Below, piece by piece: positions 46,040-52,530 of a stretch of 64,000 bases of DNA. The notes under the pieces are model-generated. The model was not told the origin of the DNA. It was given only the letters and a program-made list of their open reading frames with translations, and searched no databases. The stretch's first letter is position 1. Each line of letters opens with the position of its first letter. The stretch covers positions 25,314-89,313 of the forward strand of contig NZ_FOTY01000012.1 of the NCBI RefSeq assembly GCF_900114715.1, read 5' to 3'. The DNA comes from Salibacterium qingdaonense (lineage in GTDB: Bacteria; Bacillota; Bacilli; Bacillales; Marinococcaceae). The position numbers and the translations under genes are program-made.

Positions 46040-46054
46040 TGATAATCTTTATCA
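46040..46054 (+). promoter_or_regulatory. Fur box before the second binding protein
   Basis: TGATAATCTTTATCA matches 13 of 14 fixed positions of the Fur consensus, 24 nt before the start of the second gene; the flanks resemble those of the first copy. Confidence 0.88.
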
Positions 46055-46077
46055 ATTATAGGAGGAGGATGTTATAC

Positions 46078-47088
46078 ATGAAAAGCACCAGAATGTTTTA
46101 CACGGCTTTCGTTGCTGTGGTTATCGTTTTGACGCTCGCGGCGTGTGGAAACAGCGGAAGCTCAAGTAATACCGGATCGGGTGATGAGGAAAAAGAAAGC
46201 AGCGATAATAATCATTCTATTACCGTGACGGATGCCGCAGGGGAAAAACAGCTTGATGGAATTCCACAGAATATCGTAGTGCTTGAGTGGACCTATGTGG
46301 AAGATTTACTGGCTTTGGGCGTAAATCCGGCAGGTGTTGCCGATATCAAAGGGTACCAAAACTATGTTAATATTGAACCGGAACTACCGGAGGACGTGCA
46401 GGACGTAGGTACCCGCCCGGAGCCGAGCCTCGAGAAAATCGCCAAGTTGAACCCTGATCTCATCATTACGACAATGACCAACCATAAAGATATCAGCGGG
46501 GAACTAAATGACATCGCACCTACACTCATGTTCCAGCCGTATCCGGAAAAAGGCGGACAGACCCAGTATGAGGAGATGGAAACGACTTTTAACACCATCG
46601 CCAAGGCTGTAGGAAAACAGGACAAGGCCAAGCAGGTTCTATCAAATCTTGATCAAAGGTACGACGAGCTGAAAACCCGGTTGAGCGATGCAGGGTTGAC
46701 CGGTACAGACATTCTGCTTTCACAGACGTTCAGCTCCAATGAAACAGCAACCCTGCGCCTGTTCACCGACAATGCGATGATTATGGAAATATTAAATAAA
46801 ATCGGACTAAAAAATGCATATGAAGCCTCGACATTTCAGGCATACGGTTTTGCCACTTCTACCGTTGAAGATCTCGCGCCTTATCAAAACAGTAACTTTA
46901 TGCATATTACGCAGGAAGATGATAATGTGATCAAAAATCAATTGGCCGGAAACGCTGTTTGGGAGAACCTGGATTTTGTTGAGCAGGACCGTATCTATGC
47001 TCTTCCCGGCAATACATGGACATTCGGCGGTCCACTGTCTGCTGAGGTATTTGCAGAGGAAGCAGTCAAGGCACTGACAGGAGAATAA
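46078..47088 (+). CDS. Iron-siderophore ABC transporter binding lipoprotein (copy 2)
   Basis: A 336-residue paralogue of the preceding binding protein, with lipobox T-L-A-A-C (C23) and shared stretches such as G-V-A-D-I-K-G-Y, S-Q-T-F-S-S-N-E-T-A-T-L-R and M-H-I-T-Q-E-D-D-N. The ATG at 46078 has GGAGGAGG upstream. It ends 3 nt before the permease gene, so these two are co-transcribed. Sequence divergence between the copies suggests different ligands or an old duplication. Confidence 0.9.
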   Translation: MKSTRMFYTAFVAVVIVLTLAACGNSGSSSNTGSGDEEKESSDNNHSITVTDAAGEKQLDGIPQNIVVLEWTYVEDLLALGVNPAGVADIKGYQNYVNIEPELPEDVQDVGTRPEPSLEKIAKLNPDLIITTMTNHKDISGELNDIAPTLMFQPYPEKGGQTQYEEMETTFNTIAKAVGKQDKAKQVLSNLDQRYDELKTRLSDAGLTGTDILLSQTFSSNETATLRLFTDNAMIMEILNKIGLKNAYEASTFQAYGFATSTVEDLAPYQNSNFMHITQEDDNVIKNQLAGNAVWENLDFVEQDRIYALPGNTWTFGGPLSAEVFAEEAVKALTGE

Positions 47089-47091
47089 AAC

Positions 47092-49131
47092 ATGACCACA
47101 CACACACGTTTACATAGGAGCAGGACTGTCTCTCTGTTTGGCGGAGGGGCCGTTCTCCTCGTTTTTCTTATTTTACTGCATTTATATCAAAGTACGGGAG
47201 ATATTTTGCTTCGCACCGTCTGGGAGACATTGTTTTTATCAGGAAGTGACCTGAACCACCAGATTGTCCGCTCTGTCTACCTGCCGAGAATTGTCATCGG
47301 TATTTTGTCCGGTGCGGCCCTTGCGGCGGCCGGTGTCATTTTTCAAACATTGACCAGAAATCCCCTGGCGTCACCTAGTACACTGGGTGTGCATTCCGGC
47401 GCTTATTTTTTCGTTATTCTGGGCACGGTGTCAGGGGCCGCCTGGCTCGATAATCTTGGATTTCTGCTCGCCTTTCTGGGCGGGGCCTTCGCGGCTGTTC
47501 TTGTCTTTGTCATGTCCGGCGGAAAATCGGCCACCCCGGTGAGGATGGCCCTTGCCGGTATGGTGCTGACGTTAATGTTTTCCTCCTTCACTTCCGTGCT
47601 CCAGATTTTCTTTGAATATGAAACATCCGGCCTGTTTTTATGGGGGAATGGCACGCTTGTGCAGCAGGACTGGCAGGGAGTACTCTTCACCCTACCGTGG
47701 CTGGCTGTGCTGTTTCTTCTTATGATCTGGCTCGGGACGAAAATGGATCTGCTTCTGCTTGGTGAAGACCAGGCCCGGACCCTTGGAGAAAAAGTCCGGT
47801 TGATTCAGGTTCTGATGTTTTTCACAGCCGTTGCTCTTACGGCGCTTCCGGTGAGTGTAGTAGGTCCTGTCGCGTTTATCGGGCTCATCGCGCCTCATAT
47901 TATCCGGCTGGCGGGATTCCAGCTGCACGGTATGCTAATCGGTGCTTCGATGTTGTGGGGAGCCAATCTTTTGATCGGTGCTGATATTCTGGGACGATTC
48001 CTCGATCCTTCCCTGTCGGAACTTCCGGTCGGATCGATTACAGCGCTGATCGGCGGGCCTTGGCTCGTCTGGCTGATTGTCAAACACAGGCAGACCCTTT
48101 TTGGGTCACGGTCACAGGAAAGTATTTCTGCCGGCGGCAATGTATTGTCTCTGCCCTATCCGTTCATCGTCAGTGCGGCGGCGGTCCTTCTTATAGTCTC
48201 CTTTTTTGCTGCTCTGGCCGGCGGCGGGGACGGATTTGCTTTTGTTGACACGTGGAACGCCCTTTTCGGCAGCGGCGCATCCGGACAAAGCTACATTATT
48301 TTCGACCTCCGGCTTGGCAGAATTCTCGCTGCCGCAGCCGCCGGTATCCTGCTTTCATTAAGTGGTTTGTTGTTTCAGGGAATTCTCCGCAATCCGCTTG
48401 CCGACCCGTCCGTCATCGGGATCACATCCGGCGCCGGTGTCGGGGTGCTGCTGGTTATGTTTGTATTTTCCGGACTTTCGGCCGCTTGGTTTCCGGCGGG
48501 AGCCATTATTGGTGCTTTTCTCACCGTTGCGATCGTACTGTTTTTCTCGTGGAAAACAGACTTCGATCCATCGATTCTCGCTCTTACCGGTATTGCGGTC
48601 TCCGCTGCCGCAAGCGCAGTAACCCAGATTCTCATCACCCGTTCCAATATGAATGCCGCCTCCGCTTTGACCTGGCTGTCCGGAAGTACTTATGCGACAG
48701 GCTACAGTGAGCTTCAGCAGTTTTTGATCTGGCCGATTGTTGCGCTGATTCCTGCTGCCGCTTTTCTTTTAACTAAACTTAATATCCTCTCCCTCGGTGA
48801 CCAGACCGCCGTCGGACTTGGGATAAGGACAGGAGCTGTACGCTGGGTAACTGCTCTTACCGCGACATTTGCGGCAGCGATGGCGGTCGCAGCGGTTGGA
48901 ACGATTGGTTTTATCGGCCTCGTTGCCCCGCATCTCGCACGCCTGCTCGTCGGCCAGGATCACCGGAAGATTCTGCCGGTGGCGCTGCTTCTCGGCGCTT
49001 CTCTGCTCGTCATTTCCGATACGGTCGGGCGGATGCTGCTGGCGCCAAAAGAAATACCGTCCGGTCTTGTAGCCGCCGTCATCGGTGCACCATTCTTTCT
49101 ATGGCTGATGAACCGGACATCCAAAAAATAA
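47092..49131 (+). CDS. Fused double-domain siderophore permease (FhuB type)
   Basis: A 679-residue protein made of two FecCD permease domains (about 10-330 and 350-679). Each has the pattern G-x-x-L-A-A/S-x-G with R-N-P-L-A and the G-F-I-G-L-x-x-P-H motif for ATPase contact (F-I-G-L-I-A-P-H-I-I-R, then F-I-G-L-V-A-P-H-L-A-R). Most Bacillus siderophore importers use two separate subunits; this fusion resembles E. coli FhuB. It lies in the same transcript as binding protein copy 2. Confidence 0.93.
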   Translation: MTTHTRLHRSRTVSLFGGGAVLLVFLILLHLYQSTGDILLRTVWETLFLSGSDLNHQIVRSVYLPRIVIGILSGAALAAAGVIFQTLTRNPLASPSTLGVHSGAYFFVILGTVSGAAWLDNLGFLLAFLGGAFAAVLVFVMSGGKSATPVRMALAGMVLTLMFSSFTSVLQIFFEYETSGLFLWGNGTLVQQDWQGVLFTLPWLAVLFLLMIWLGTKMDLLLLGEDQARTLGEKVRLIQVLMFFTAVALTALPVSVVGPVAFIGLIAPHIIRLAGFQLHGMLIGASMLWGANLLIGADILGRFLDPSLSELPVGSITALIGGPWLVWLIVKHRQTLFGSRSQESISAGGNVLSLPYPFIVSAAAVLLIVSFFAALAGGGDGFAFVDTWNALFGSGASGQSYIIFDLRLGRILAAAAAGILLSLSGLLFQGILRNPLADPSVIGITSGAGVGVLLVMFVFSGLSAAWFPAGAIIGAFLTVAIVLFFSWKTDFDPSILALTGIAVSAAASAVTQILITRSNMNAASALTWLSGSTYATGYSELQQFLIWPIVALIPAAAFLLTKLNILSLGDQTAVGLGIRTGAVRWVTALTATFAAAMAVAAVGTIGFIGLVAPHLARLLVGQDHRKILPVALLLGASLLVISDTVGRMLLAPKEIPSGLVAAVIGAPFFLWLMNRTSKK

Positions 49132-49172
49132 GGATGGAACCTTGAATATGCTTCAGGTTCCATCCTTATTTT
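49125..49172. terminator. Bidirectional terminator
   Basis: AAAATAAGGATGGAACCT pairs with its full complement over a 12-nt loop, between the permease and the convergent ATPase gene. Confidence 0.9.
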
Positions 49173-49211
49173 CTATGACGAACGCTATCCGGGCGGTTCA
49201 CAGACCAATGT

Positions 49212-50048
49212 TTAAGCGTTAGCCATCGTTTGACTGTCTTCTTTGTCCGGAACGGATTCCAAATGCCGGCCTACCAGATCATATGTCATGCAGACAGGCT
49301 TCTTCGTACGGGGATCTTCCACCACATAAGCATCGATGCCGAACACCTTACGAAGAACCGGTTTGCTTATGACTTCATCCGCGCTTCCTATATGCTCGGC
49401 CGTTCCATCTCTCATGGCAATCAGATGATCTGAAAAGCGGGCTGCGTGGTTCAAATCATGCAGCACCATGACAATGGTTCGTTCTTCTTTCTTATTAAGC
49501 GACTCGAGCAGTTCCAGTATTTCAAGCTGTTGGGCCATATCAAGATATGTCGTCGGTTCATCGAGCAGCATAACTTCGGTCTCCTGAGCCAGAGCCATCG
49601 CAATCCAGGCCCGCTGGCGCTGCCCGCCTGACAGGGCATCGAGCGTCCGGTCCTTAAATTCCATCATTCCTGTATCTTCGATTGCTTTCTCTACCGCTTC
49701 TTTGTCTTCGGCTGTCATACGTCCGGCTCCGCGGCGGTGCGGATAACGCCCGAACGAAACGAGCTGGGACACCGTAAGCGTCTGCGGAATATCAGGGGAC
49801 TGGGCGAGAATAGCCATTTCTTTGGCTACTTCTTTCGTCTTCATTTCATGTATATTGCGTCCGCTTAAATAAACTGCGCCCTGTGAGGGTTTCATAATAC
49901 GTGACATAGCTTTCAGCAGCGTCGATTTGCCGCATCCGTTCGGCCCGATAATCGACGTAATGACGCCATCGGGTATCTCTATGTTCATATCTTCAATAAT
50001 ATTTTGATCATGATAGGCGACTGCTATATGCTCGGTAGACAATTTCAT
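49212..50048 (-). CDS. Siderophore ABC transporter ATPase (FecE/YusV type)
   Basis: A 278-residue ATPase with Walker A G-P-N-G-C-G-K-S-T, signature L-S-G-G-Q-R-Q-R, Walker B V-M-L-L-D-E-P and H-loop V-L-H-D-L-N-H. It lies convergent to the permease gene instead of in its operon and has its own Fur box. It probably energises this importer and may serve others, as YusV does in B. subtilis. The ATG at 50048 is 11 nt after AAAGGGG. Confidence 0.92.
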   Translation of the reverse strand: MKLSTEHIAVAYHDQNIIEDMNIEIPDGVITSIIGPNGCGKSTLLKAMSRIMKPSQGAVYLSGRNIHEMKTKEVAKEMAILAQSPDIPQTLTVSQLVSFGRYPHRRGAGRMTAEDKEAVEKAIEDTGMMEFKDRTLDALSGGQRQRAWIAMALAQETEVMLLDEPTTYLDMAQQLEILELLESLNKKEERTIVMVLHDLNHAARFSDHLIAMRDGTAEHIGSADEVISKPVLRKVFGIDAYVVEDPRTKKPVCMTYDLVGRHLESVPDKEDSQTMANA

Positions 50049-50097
50049 TATGTCTGATACCCCTTTCGGTTTTCCAAGTCGCAATACAGTATAACAT

Positions 50098-50112
50098 TGA
50101 TAATCATTTTCA
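50098..50112 (-). promoter_or_regulatory. Fur box before the siderophore ATPase gene
   Basis: TGATAATCATTTTCA (plus-strand reading) matches 13 of 14 fixed positions of the Fur consensus, 50 nt before the ATPase start; a related half-site follows at once. Confidence 0.85.
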
Positions 50113-50154
50113 CTGAAAATTATAAAGGGTTATGTTTCTATTTGCAATACTTAT

Positions 50155-50169
50155 TGAAAAATCTTATCA
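50155..50169 (+). promoter_or_regulatory. Weak Fur-like site before the SE1832 gene
   Basis: TGAAAAATCTTATCA matches only 11 of 14 positions; it may extend iron control to the small gene at 50230. Confidence 0.35.
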
Positions 50170-50229
50170 ATTGAGTCACGCGCCACCTTATGATATCTTA
50201 CGGACAGATACGAAATGGAGGCTGAAACG

Positions 50230-50406
50230 ATGGAGCGAAAAGAAATTGAAGAAAAAATCCAGCATCTGAAAATGGATTATATCCGCATTCAAGGCGATCT
50301 TGATAAACTGGAAACCGTTGGAGGCAATGCCGCCGGAGCGATCCGGGAACTCGAACTTATTGAAACGGAAATGAAAGAACTCAACCAGGCTCTCCAAAAA
50401 AAATGA
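50230..50406 (+). CDS. Small coiled-coil protein, SE1832 family
   Basis: A 58-residue helical protein with M-E-R-K-E-I-E-E-K-I-Q-H-L-K and R-I-Q-G-D-L-D-K-L-E followed by G-G-N-A. This matches the uncharacterised SE1832 family of Bacilli. The ATG at 50230 has GGAGG 8 nt upstream. It is divergent from the siderophore ATPase gene. Function unknown. Confidence 0.7.
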   Translation: MERKEIEEKIQHLKMDYIRIQGDLDKLETVGGNAAGAIRELELIETEMKELNQALQKK

Positions 50407-50408
50407 AA

Positions 50409-50443
50409 AAAGAGAGGACGGCCCAACAGGGTCTCCTCTCTTT
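50409..50443. terminator. Bidirectional terminator
   Basis: AAAGAGAGGA pairs with TCCTCTCTTT; lies between the SE1832 gene and the small membrane-protein frame on the other strand. Confidence 0.8.
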
Positions 50444-50446
50444 CAT

Positions 50447-50560
50447 TTAGTAAAAAGCCGGTACAGTGTTTGCGTATCCCGGACTGTTTAGAATGAAATA
50501 ATAACCGATGAAACATAAGACTATAAGAATCAGGGAGATAACAAGCATCCGCTGGAACAA
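50447..50560 (-). CDS. 37-residue membrane peptide gene, TTG start
   Basis: A short frame on the minus strand ends 4 nt before the shared terminator. A TTG at 50560 has AAGGAG 8 nt upstream; an in-frame ATG at 50584 lacks a clear site. The peptide has one hydrophobic stretch (L-V-I-S-L-I-L-I-V-L-C-F-I-G-Y-Y-F-I-L) and a short polar tail ending P-A-F-Y. No family recognised. Good placement between signals favours a real gene. Confidence 0.5.
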   Translation of the reverse strand: MFQRMLVISLILIVLCFIGYYFILNSPGYANTVPAFY

Positions 50561-50657
50561 TGGGAACTCTCCTTCATACAACATCTCTTTTTCATTATTG
50601 TCTGAGATGTCATTGCCCCTTGTCAATAAACAAGAGAAAGAGAGCTCCCTTATCCTT

Positions 50658-50912
50658 TCATGCTTTCACATGAACAAGGACTCCTTTGCGTCCCTCCTCC
50701 CAGATGTTGTTCCCCTTATAATACAGCATATCGTGCTTCTTATTCTGCTTCATTCTGTGAATCTTTGCCTTCGTGTAGTGAAAAGGCGCCCTCCCTTTGA
50801 ATGACCCGTCAATATACAGACTGCACCGATTACCCTTGATATGAAACAGCACCACTAAATGTCCATGAATCCATGTATAATAGGTGCCTCCCCGCAGTCT
50901 CACCATTTCCAT
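50658..50912 (-). CDS. Small uncharacterised protein divergent from the SinR-like gene
   Basis: An 84-residue basic protein with aromatic- and His-rich strands (Y-Y-T-W-I-H-G-H-L-V-V-L-F-H) and no signal peptide. ATG codons at 50912 and 50906 both lie within 9 nt of GAGGGG. It is divergent from the SinR-like gene at 51130, with the palindromic region 50931-51036 between them, so it may be a target of that regulator. No family recognised. Confidence 0.5.
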   Translation of the reverse strand: MEMVRLRGGTYYTWIHGHLVVLFHIKGNRCSLYIDGSFKGRAPFHYTKAKIHRMKQNKKHDMLYYKGNNIWEEGRKGVLVHVKA

Positions 50913-50930
50913 ATGCCCCTCTCATTTTTG

Positions 50931-50966
50931 TTCGTTTTATAGAATATAAGAGTAATATATAACGAA
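50931..50966. promoter_or_regulatory. Operator-like inverted repeat A
   Basis: TTCGTTTTATA and TATATAACGAA form an inverted repeat with one mismatch across 14 nt, just upstream of the 84-residue protein gene. The TATAACGAA half recurs before the other sinR gene. Confidence 0.55.
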
Positions 50967-51003
50967 TTAAACACGCTGAAAAGCCTTAAATATCTCTATT
51001 TTT

Positions 51004-51036
51004 CGTTATATAGAACGATTTATGTTCTATATAACG
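51004..51036. promoter_or_regulatory. Operator-like perfect palindrome B
   Basis: CGTTATATAGAAC and GTTCTATATAACG form a perfect 13-bp inverted repeat around GATTTAT. Both arms contain GTTCTAT, close to the published SinR recognition element GTTCTYT. It lies 33 nt before the -35 of the SinR-like gene. Confidence 0.7.
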
Positions 51037-51068
51037 TATTTACTCTTTATTCCTTCCGATTTCATTTT

Positions 51069-51096
51069 TTGAAAATCTATTTTTGTTTTATATAAT
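51069..51096 (+). promoter_or_regulatory. Promoter of the SinR-like/SinI-like operon
   Basis: TTGAAA and TATAAT with a 16-bp spacer, about 34 nt before the start codon. TATAATGAAC here recurs exactly at 52077-52086 before the other sinR. Confidence 0.75.
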
Positions 51097-51129
51097 GAAC
51101 AAAAGAATAGATATAGGGGAGAAAGAGAT

Positions 51130-51501
51130 ATGCTGGGTCATAAATTAAAATCGTACCGGAAAAAACAGGGACTTTCCCTTTCGGATTTATCACAACTGAC
51201 TTCCATCTCCAAATCTTATTTAAGCTATATAGAACGGAACGTAAAACAAAATCCATCTATCGATGTACTGAAAAAAATTGCGGCGGTCATGGATATAACG
51301 GTTGAAGAATTAATTGAGGATACACTGCCGGAGTTCCAAAACGAAGAAGTGCTGCTCGATGAAGAATGGGTTCTTCTTATAGAGCAGGCCATTCAGGAAG
51401 GGGTCAGTAAAGAACAGTTTAAACATTTTCAGGACTATATCAAATACGTGAACTGGACGAAGCAAAACAAGAACAACGGGGGGAAATTGCATGAGCGGTG
51501 A
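51130..51501 (+). CDS. SinR-like repressor (paralogue 1)
   Basis: A 123-residue regulator with an N-terminal XRE helix-turn-helix (residues 5-62, including L-S-D-L-S-Q-L-T-S-I-S-K-S-Y-L-S) and a C-terminal SinI-interaction domain (L-D-E-E-W-V-L-L-I-E-Q-A then G-V-S-K-E-Q-F). It is slightly longer than B. subtilis SinR (111). Its stop overlaps the start of a SinI-like gene, the reverse of the usual sinI-sinR order. It could be the functional equivalent of SlrR or a separate switch; palindromes upstream suggest autoregulation. Confidence 0.88.
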   Translation: MLGHKLKSYRKKQGLSLSDLSQLTSISKSYLSYIERNVKQNPSIDVLKKIAAVMDITVEELIEDTLPEFQNEEVLLDEEWVLLIEQAIQEGVSKEQFKHFQDYIKYVNWTKQNKNNGGKLHER

Positions 51502-51625
51502 CAAAGAAACCAATCATTTGGACAGAGAATGGGTGGAGCTTATGGATGAAGCAAAACATATCGGACTATCTCCTGAAGAAGTGCTCACCTTTCTAACCGG
51601 CAGTAAGGAAGATCATTCGGGGTGA
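51491..51625 (+). CDS. SinI-like antirepressor (paralogue 1)
   Basis: A 44-residue protein with L-D-R-E-W-V-E-L-M-D-E-A-K and G-L-S-P-E-E-V-L-T-F-L, the SinI dimerisation helices that mimic the SinR C-terminal domain. The ATG overlaps the last codons of the SinR-like gene (11-nt overlap), so the pair would be made in coupled amounts. It would titrate its partner, and possibly the SinR encoded 0.2 kb further on. Confidence 0.85.
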   Translation: MSGDKETNHLDREWVELMDEAKHIGLSPEEVLTFLTGSKEDHSG

Positions 51626-51646
51626 AGAAAATCCGGAACGAAAAAA

Positions 51647-51677
51647 GACACTTTATCCCATTTAAGGATAAAGTGTC
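51647..51677. terminator. Terminator between the two convergent Sin modules
   Basis: A perfect 12-bp stem (GACACTTTATCC and complement, loop of 7) with a T6 run on the minus strand and a weaker one on the plus strand. Confidence 0.88.
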
Positions 51678-51680
51678 ACA

Positions 51681-52013
51681 TCACTTATTTTTAGAGCGCC
51701 ATTTATTGAATTCAAGGAATTCTTTGAACTGTTCTTTCGTCACCCCGGAATCCATGGCTTCCTGAACGATTGAACGCCATTCCTCATCGAGCTCGTATTC
51801 TTCCTGCTCCGTTTCATCTTTCAGCAGAGCGTCTACCGGTACATCAAGAACACTGGATACCTTTTCAAGAAACTGCACGGAGGGGTTAGTCTGAATGTTA
51901 CGTTCCATTGCGCTTAAATAAGATTTCGCTACACCGGCTTGTACAGCGAGTTCTGTCAACGAAATGTCTTTTTCTTTACGGTACTTTTTTACTCTGTCTC
52001 CAATCATCGTCAT
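51681..52013 (-). CDS. sinR: SinR biofilm repressor (paralogue 2)
   Basis: A 110-residue protein close to B. subtilis SinR in length and layout. XRE DNA-binding domain is at residues 5-62 with L-T-E-L-A-V-Q-A-G-V-A-K-S-Y-L-S, and the C-terminal domain shows L-D-E-E-W-R-S-I-V-Q-E-A-M and K-E-Q-F-K-E-F-L-E-F-N-K-W-R. It represses matrix and motility-switch genes in B. subtilis. The ATG at 52013 has AAAGGAG 7 nt upstream. It has its own promoter and lies downstream of a sinI gene, the usual order. Confidence 0.92.
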   Translation of the reverse strand: MTMIGDRVKKYRKEKDISLTELAVQAGVAKSYLSAMERNIQTNPSVQFLEKVSSVLDVPVDALLKDETEQEEYELDEEWRSIVQEAMDSGVTKEQFKEFLEFNKWRSKNK

Positions 52014-52047
52014 GGGTGGACTCCTTTTTCTTTACCTGTATGCCATG

Positions 52048-52086
52048 ATTATAACATATAACGAATGGATGTCTGTTATAATGAAC
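52048..52086 (-). promoter_or_regulatory. sinR promoter and operator-like motifs
   Basis: On the minus strand TATAAT (52053-52048) is preceded by TG (extended -10). Plus-strand readings CATATAACGAA (52055-52065) and TATAATGAAC (52077-52086) repeat motifs found before the SinR-like gene at 51130. Confidence 0.6.
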
Positions 52087-52167
52087 GACAAAAACAATTG
52101 AAATATCTGACATGACGGGACGGAGATTGATACTTCCGTGCAGACGGAGGTGACAAATTGGTTTTTG

Positions 52168-52200
52168 AATAAACAAAGCCAACCTTCAGCAGATTGGCTC
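52168..52200 (-). terminator. Weak terminator after sinI
   Basis: AGCCAA/TTGGCT stem with an 11-nt loop and TTTGTTTATT on the minus strand, separating sinI from sinR transcription. Confidence 0.5.
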
Positions 52201-52207
52201 TTACCTG

Positions 52208-52327
52208 TCAGGATCTTACGCTCTCCTTGTTAAGAAATGCTTTCACTTCTTCCGCCGTTAATCCTGCTCTTTTCGCTTCCATTATCAGAATCACCCATTC
52301 CTGATCAAACTTTTCCGGATTCTGCAT
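52208..52327 (-). CDS. sinI: SinI antirepressor (paralogue 2)
   Basis: A 39-residue protein with F-D-Q-E-W-V-I-L-I-M-E-A-K and G-L-T-A-E-E-V-K-A-F-L, matching SinI. It binds SinR and prevents its DNA binding. ATG 52327 is 9 nt after AGGGGG. Its leader carries a c-di-GMP-I aptamer, and the ribosome binding site can pair within the leader. sinI is 195 bp upstream of sinR, as in B. subtilis, but the riboswitch is not part of that classical arrangement. Confidence 0.88.
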   Translation of the reverse strand: MQNPEKFDQEWVILIMEAKRAGLTAEEVKAFLNKESVRS

Positions 52328-52336
52328 TTGATACAA

Positions 52337-52455
52337 CCCCCTAAAGCTTATTTGAATGCCTTAGGCAGCCCAGCCGCCGTAGTCACTGAAAATGACGACA
52401 GGCCTGTGACTTTGCGTCCCTGTCTTTCGACAGATTTGCCTTTTTCTCAAGGTTG
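52337..52455 (-). promoter_or_regulatory. c-di-GMP class I riboswitch (GEMM) in the sinI leader
   Basis: The minus-strand RNA reads GGCAAA, then a CUGUC-GAAA-GACAG hairpin, then GGGACGCAAAG, then a GUCAC...GUGAC-closed arm containing GGCCU, and ends GGGCUGCC. These are the conserved blocks of the GEMM-I aptamer in the right order. Flanking CCUUGAG (52453-52447) can pair with CUAAGG (52364-52359) to close the aptamer. The same CUAAGG is part of CCUAAGGC, which can instead pair with GCUUUAGG (52347-52340), covering the sinI ribosome binding site. Ligand binding would therefore favour sinI translation. Confidence 0.88.
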
Positions 52456-52530
52456 GTTTTTGTGAATCGGTGTTTATGTTTTACTTGTACAGCCCGATTC
52501 TTTTTTTACACACTTTTAATTTAAAACGAT

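Noticed and set aside
50508..50804. 98-residue plus-strand frame
   Set aside because: It overlaps the minus-strand small membrane peptide and the 84-residue gene and lacks a ribosome binding site.
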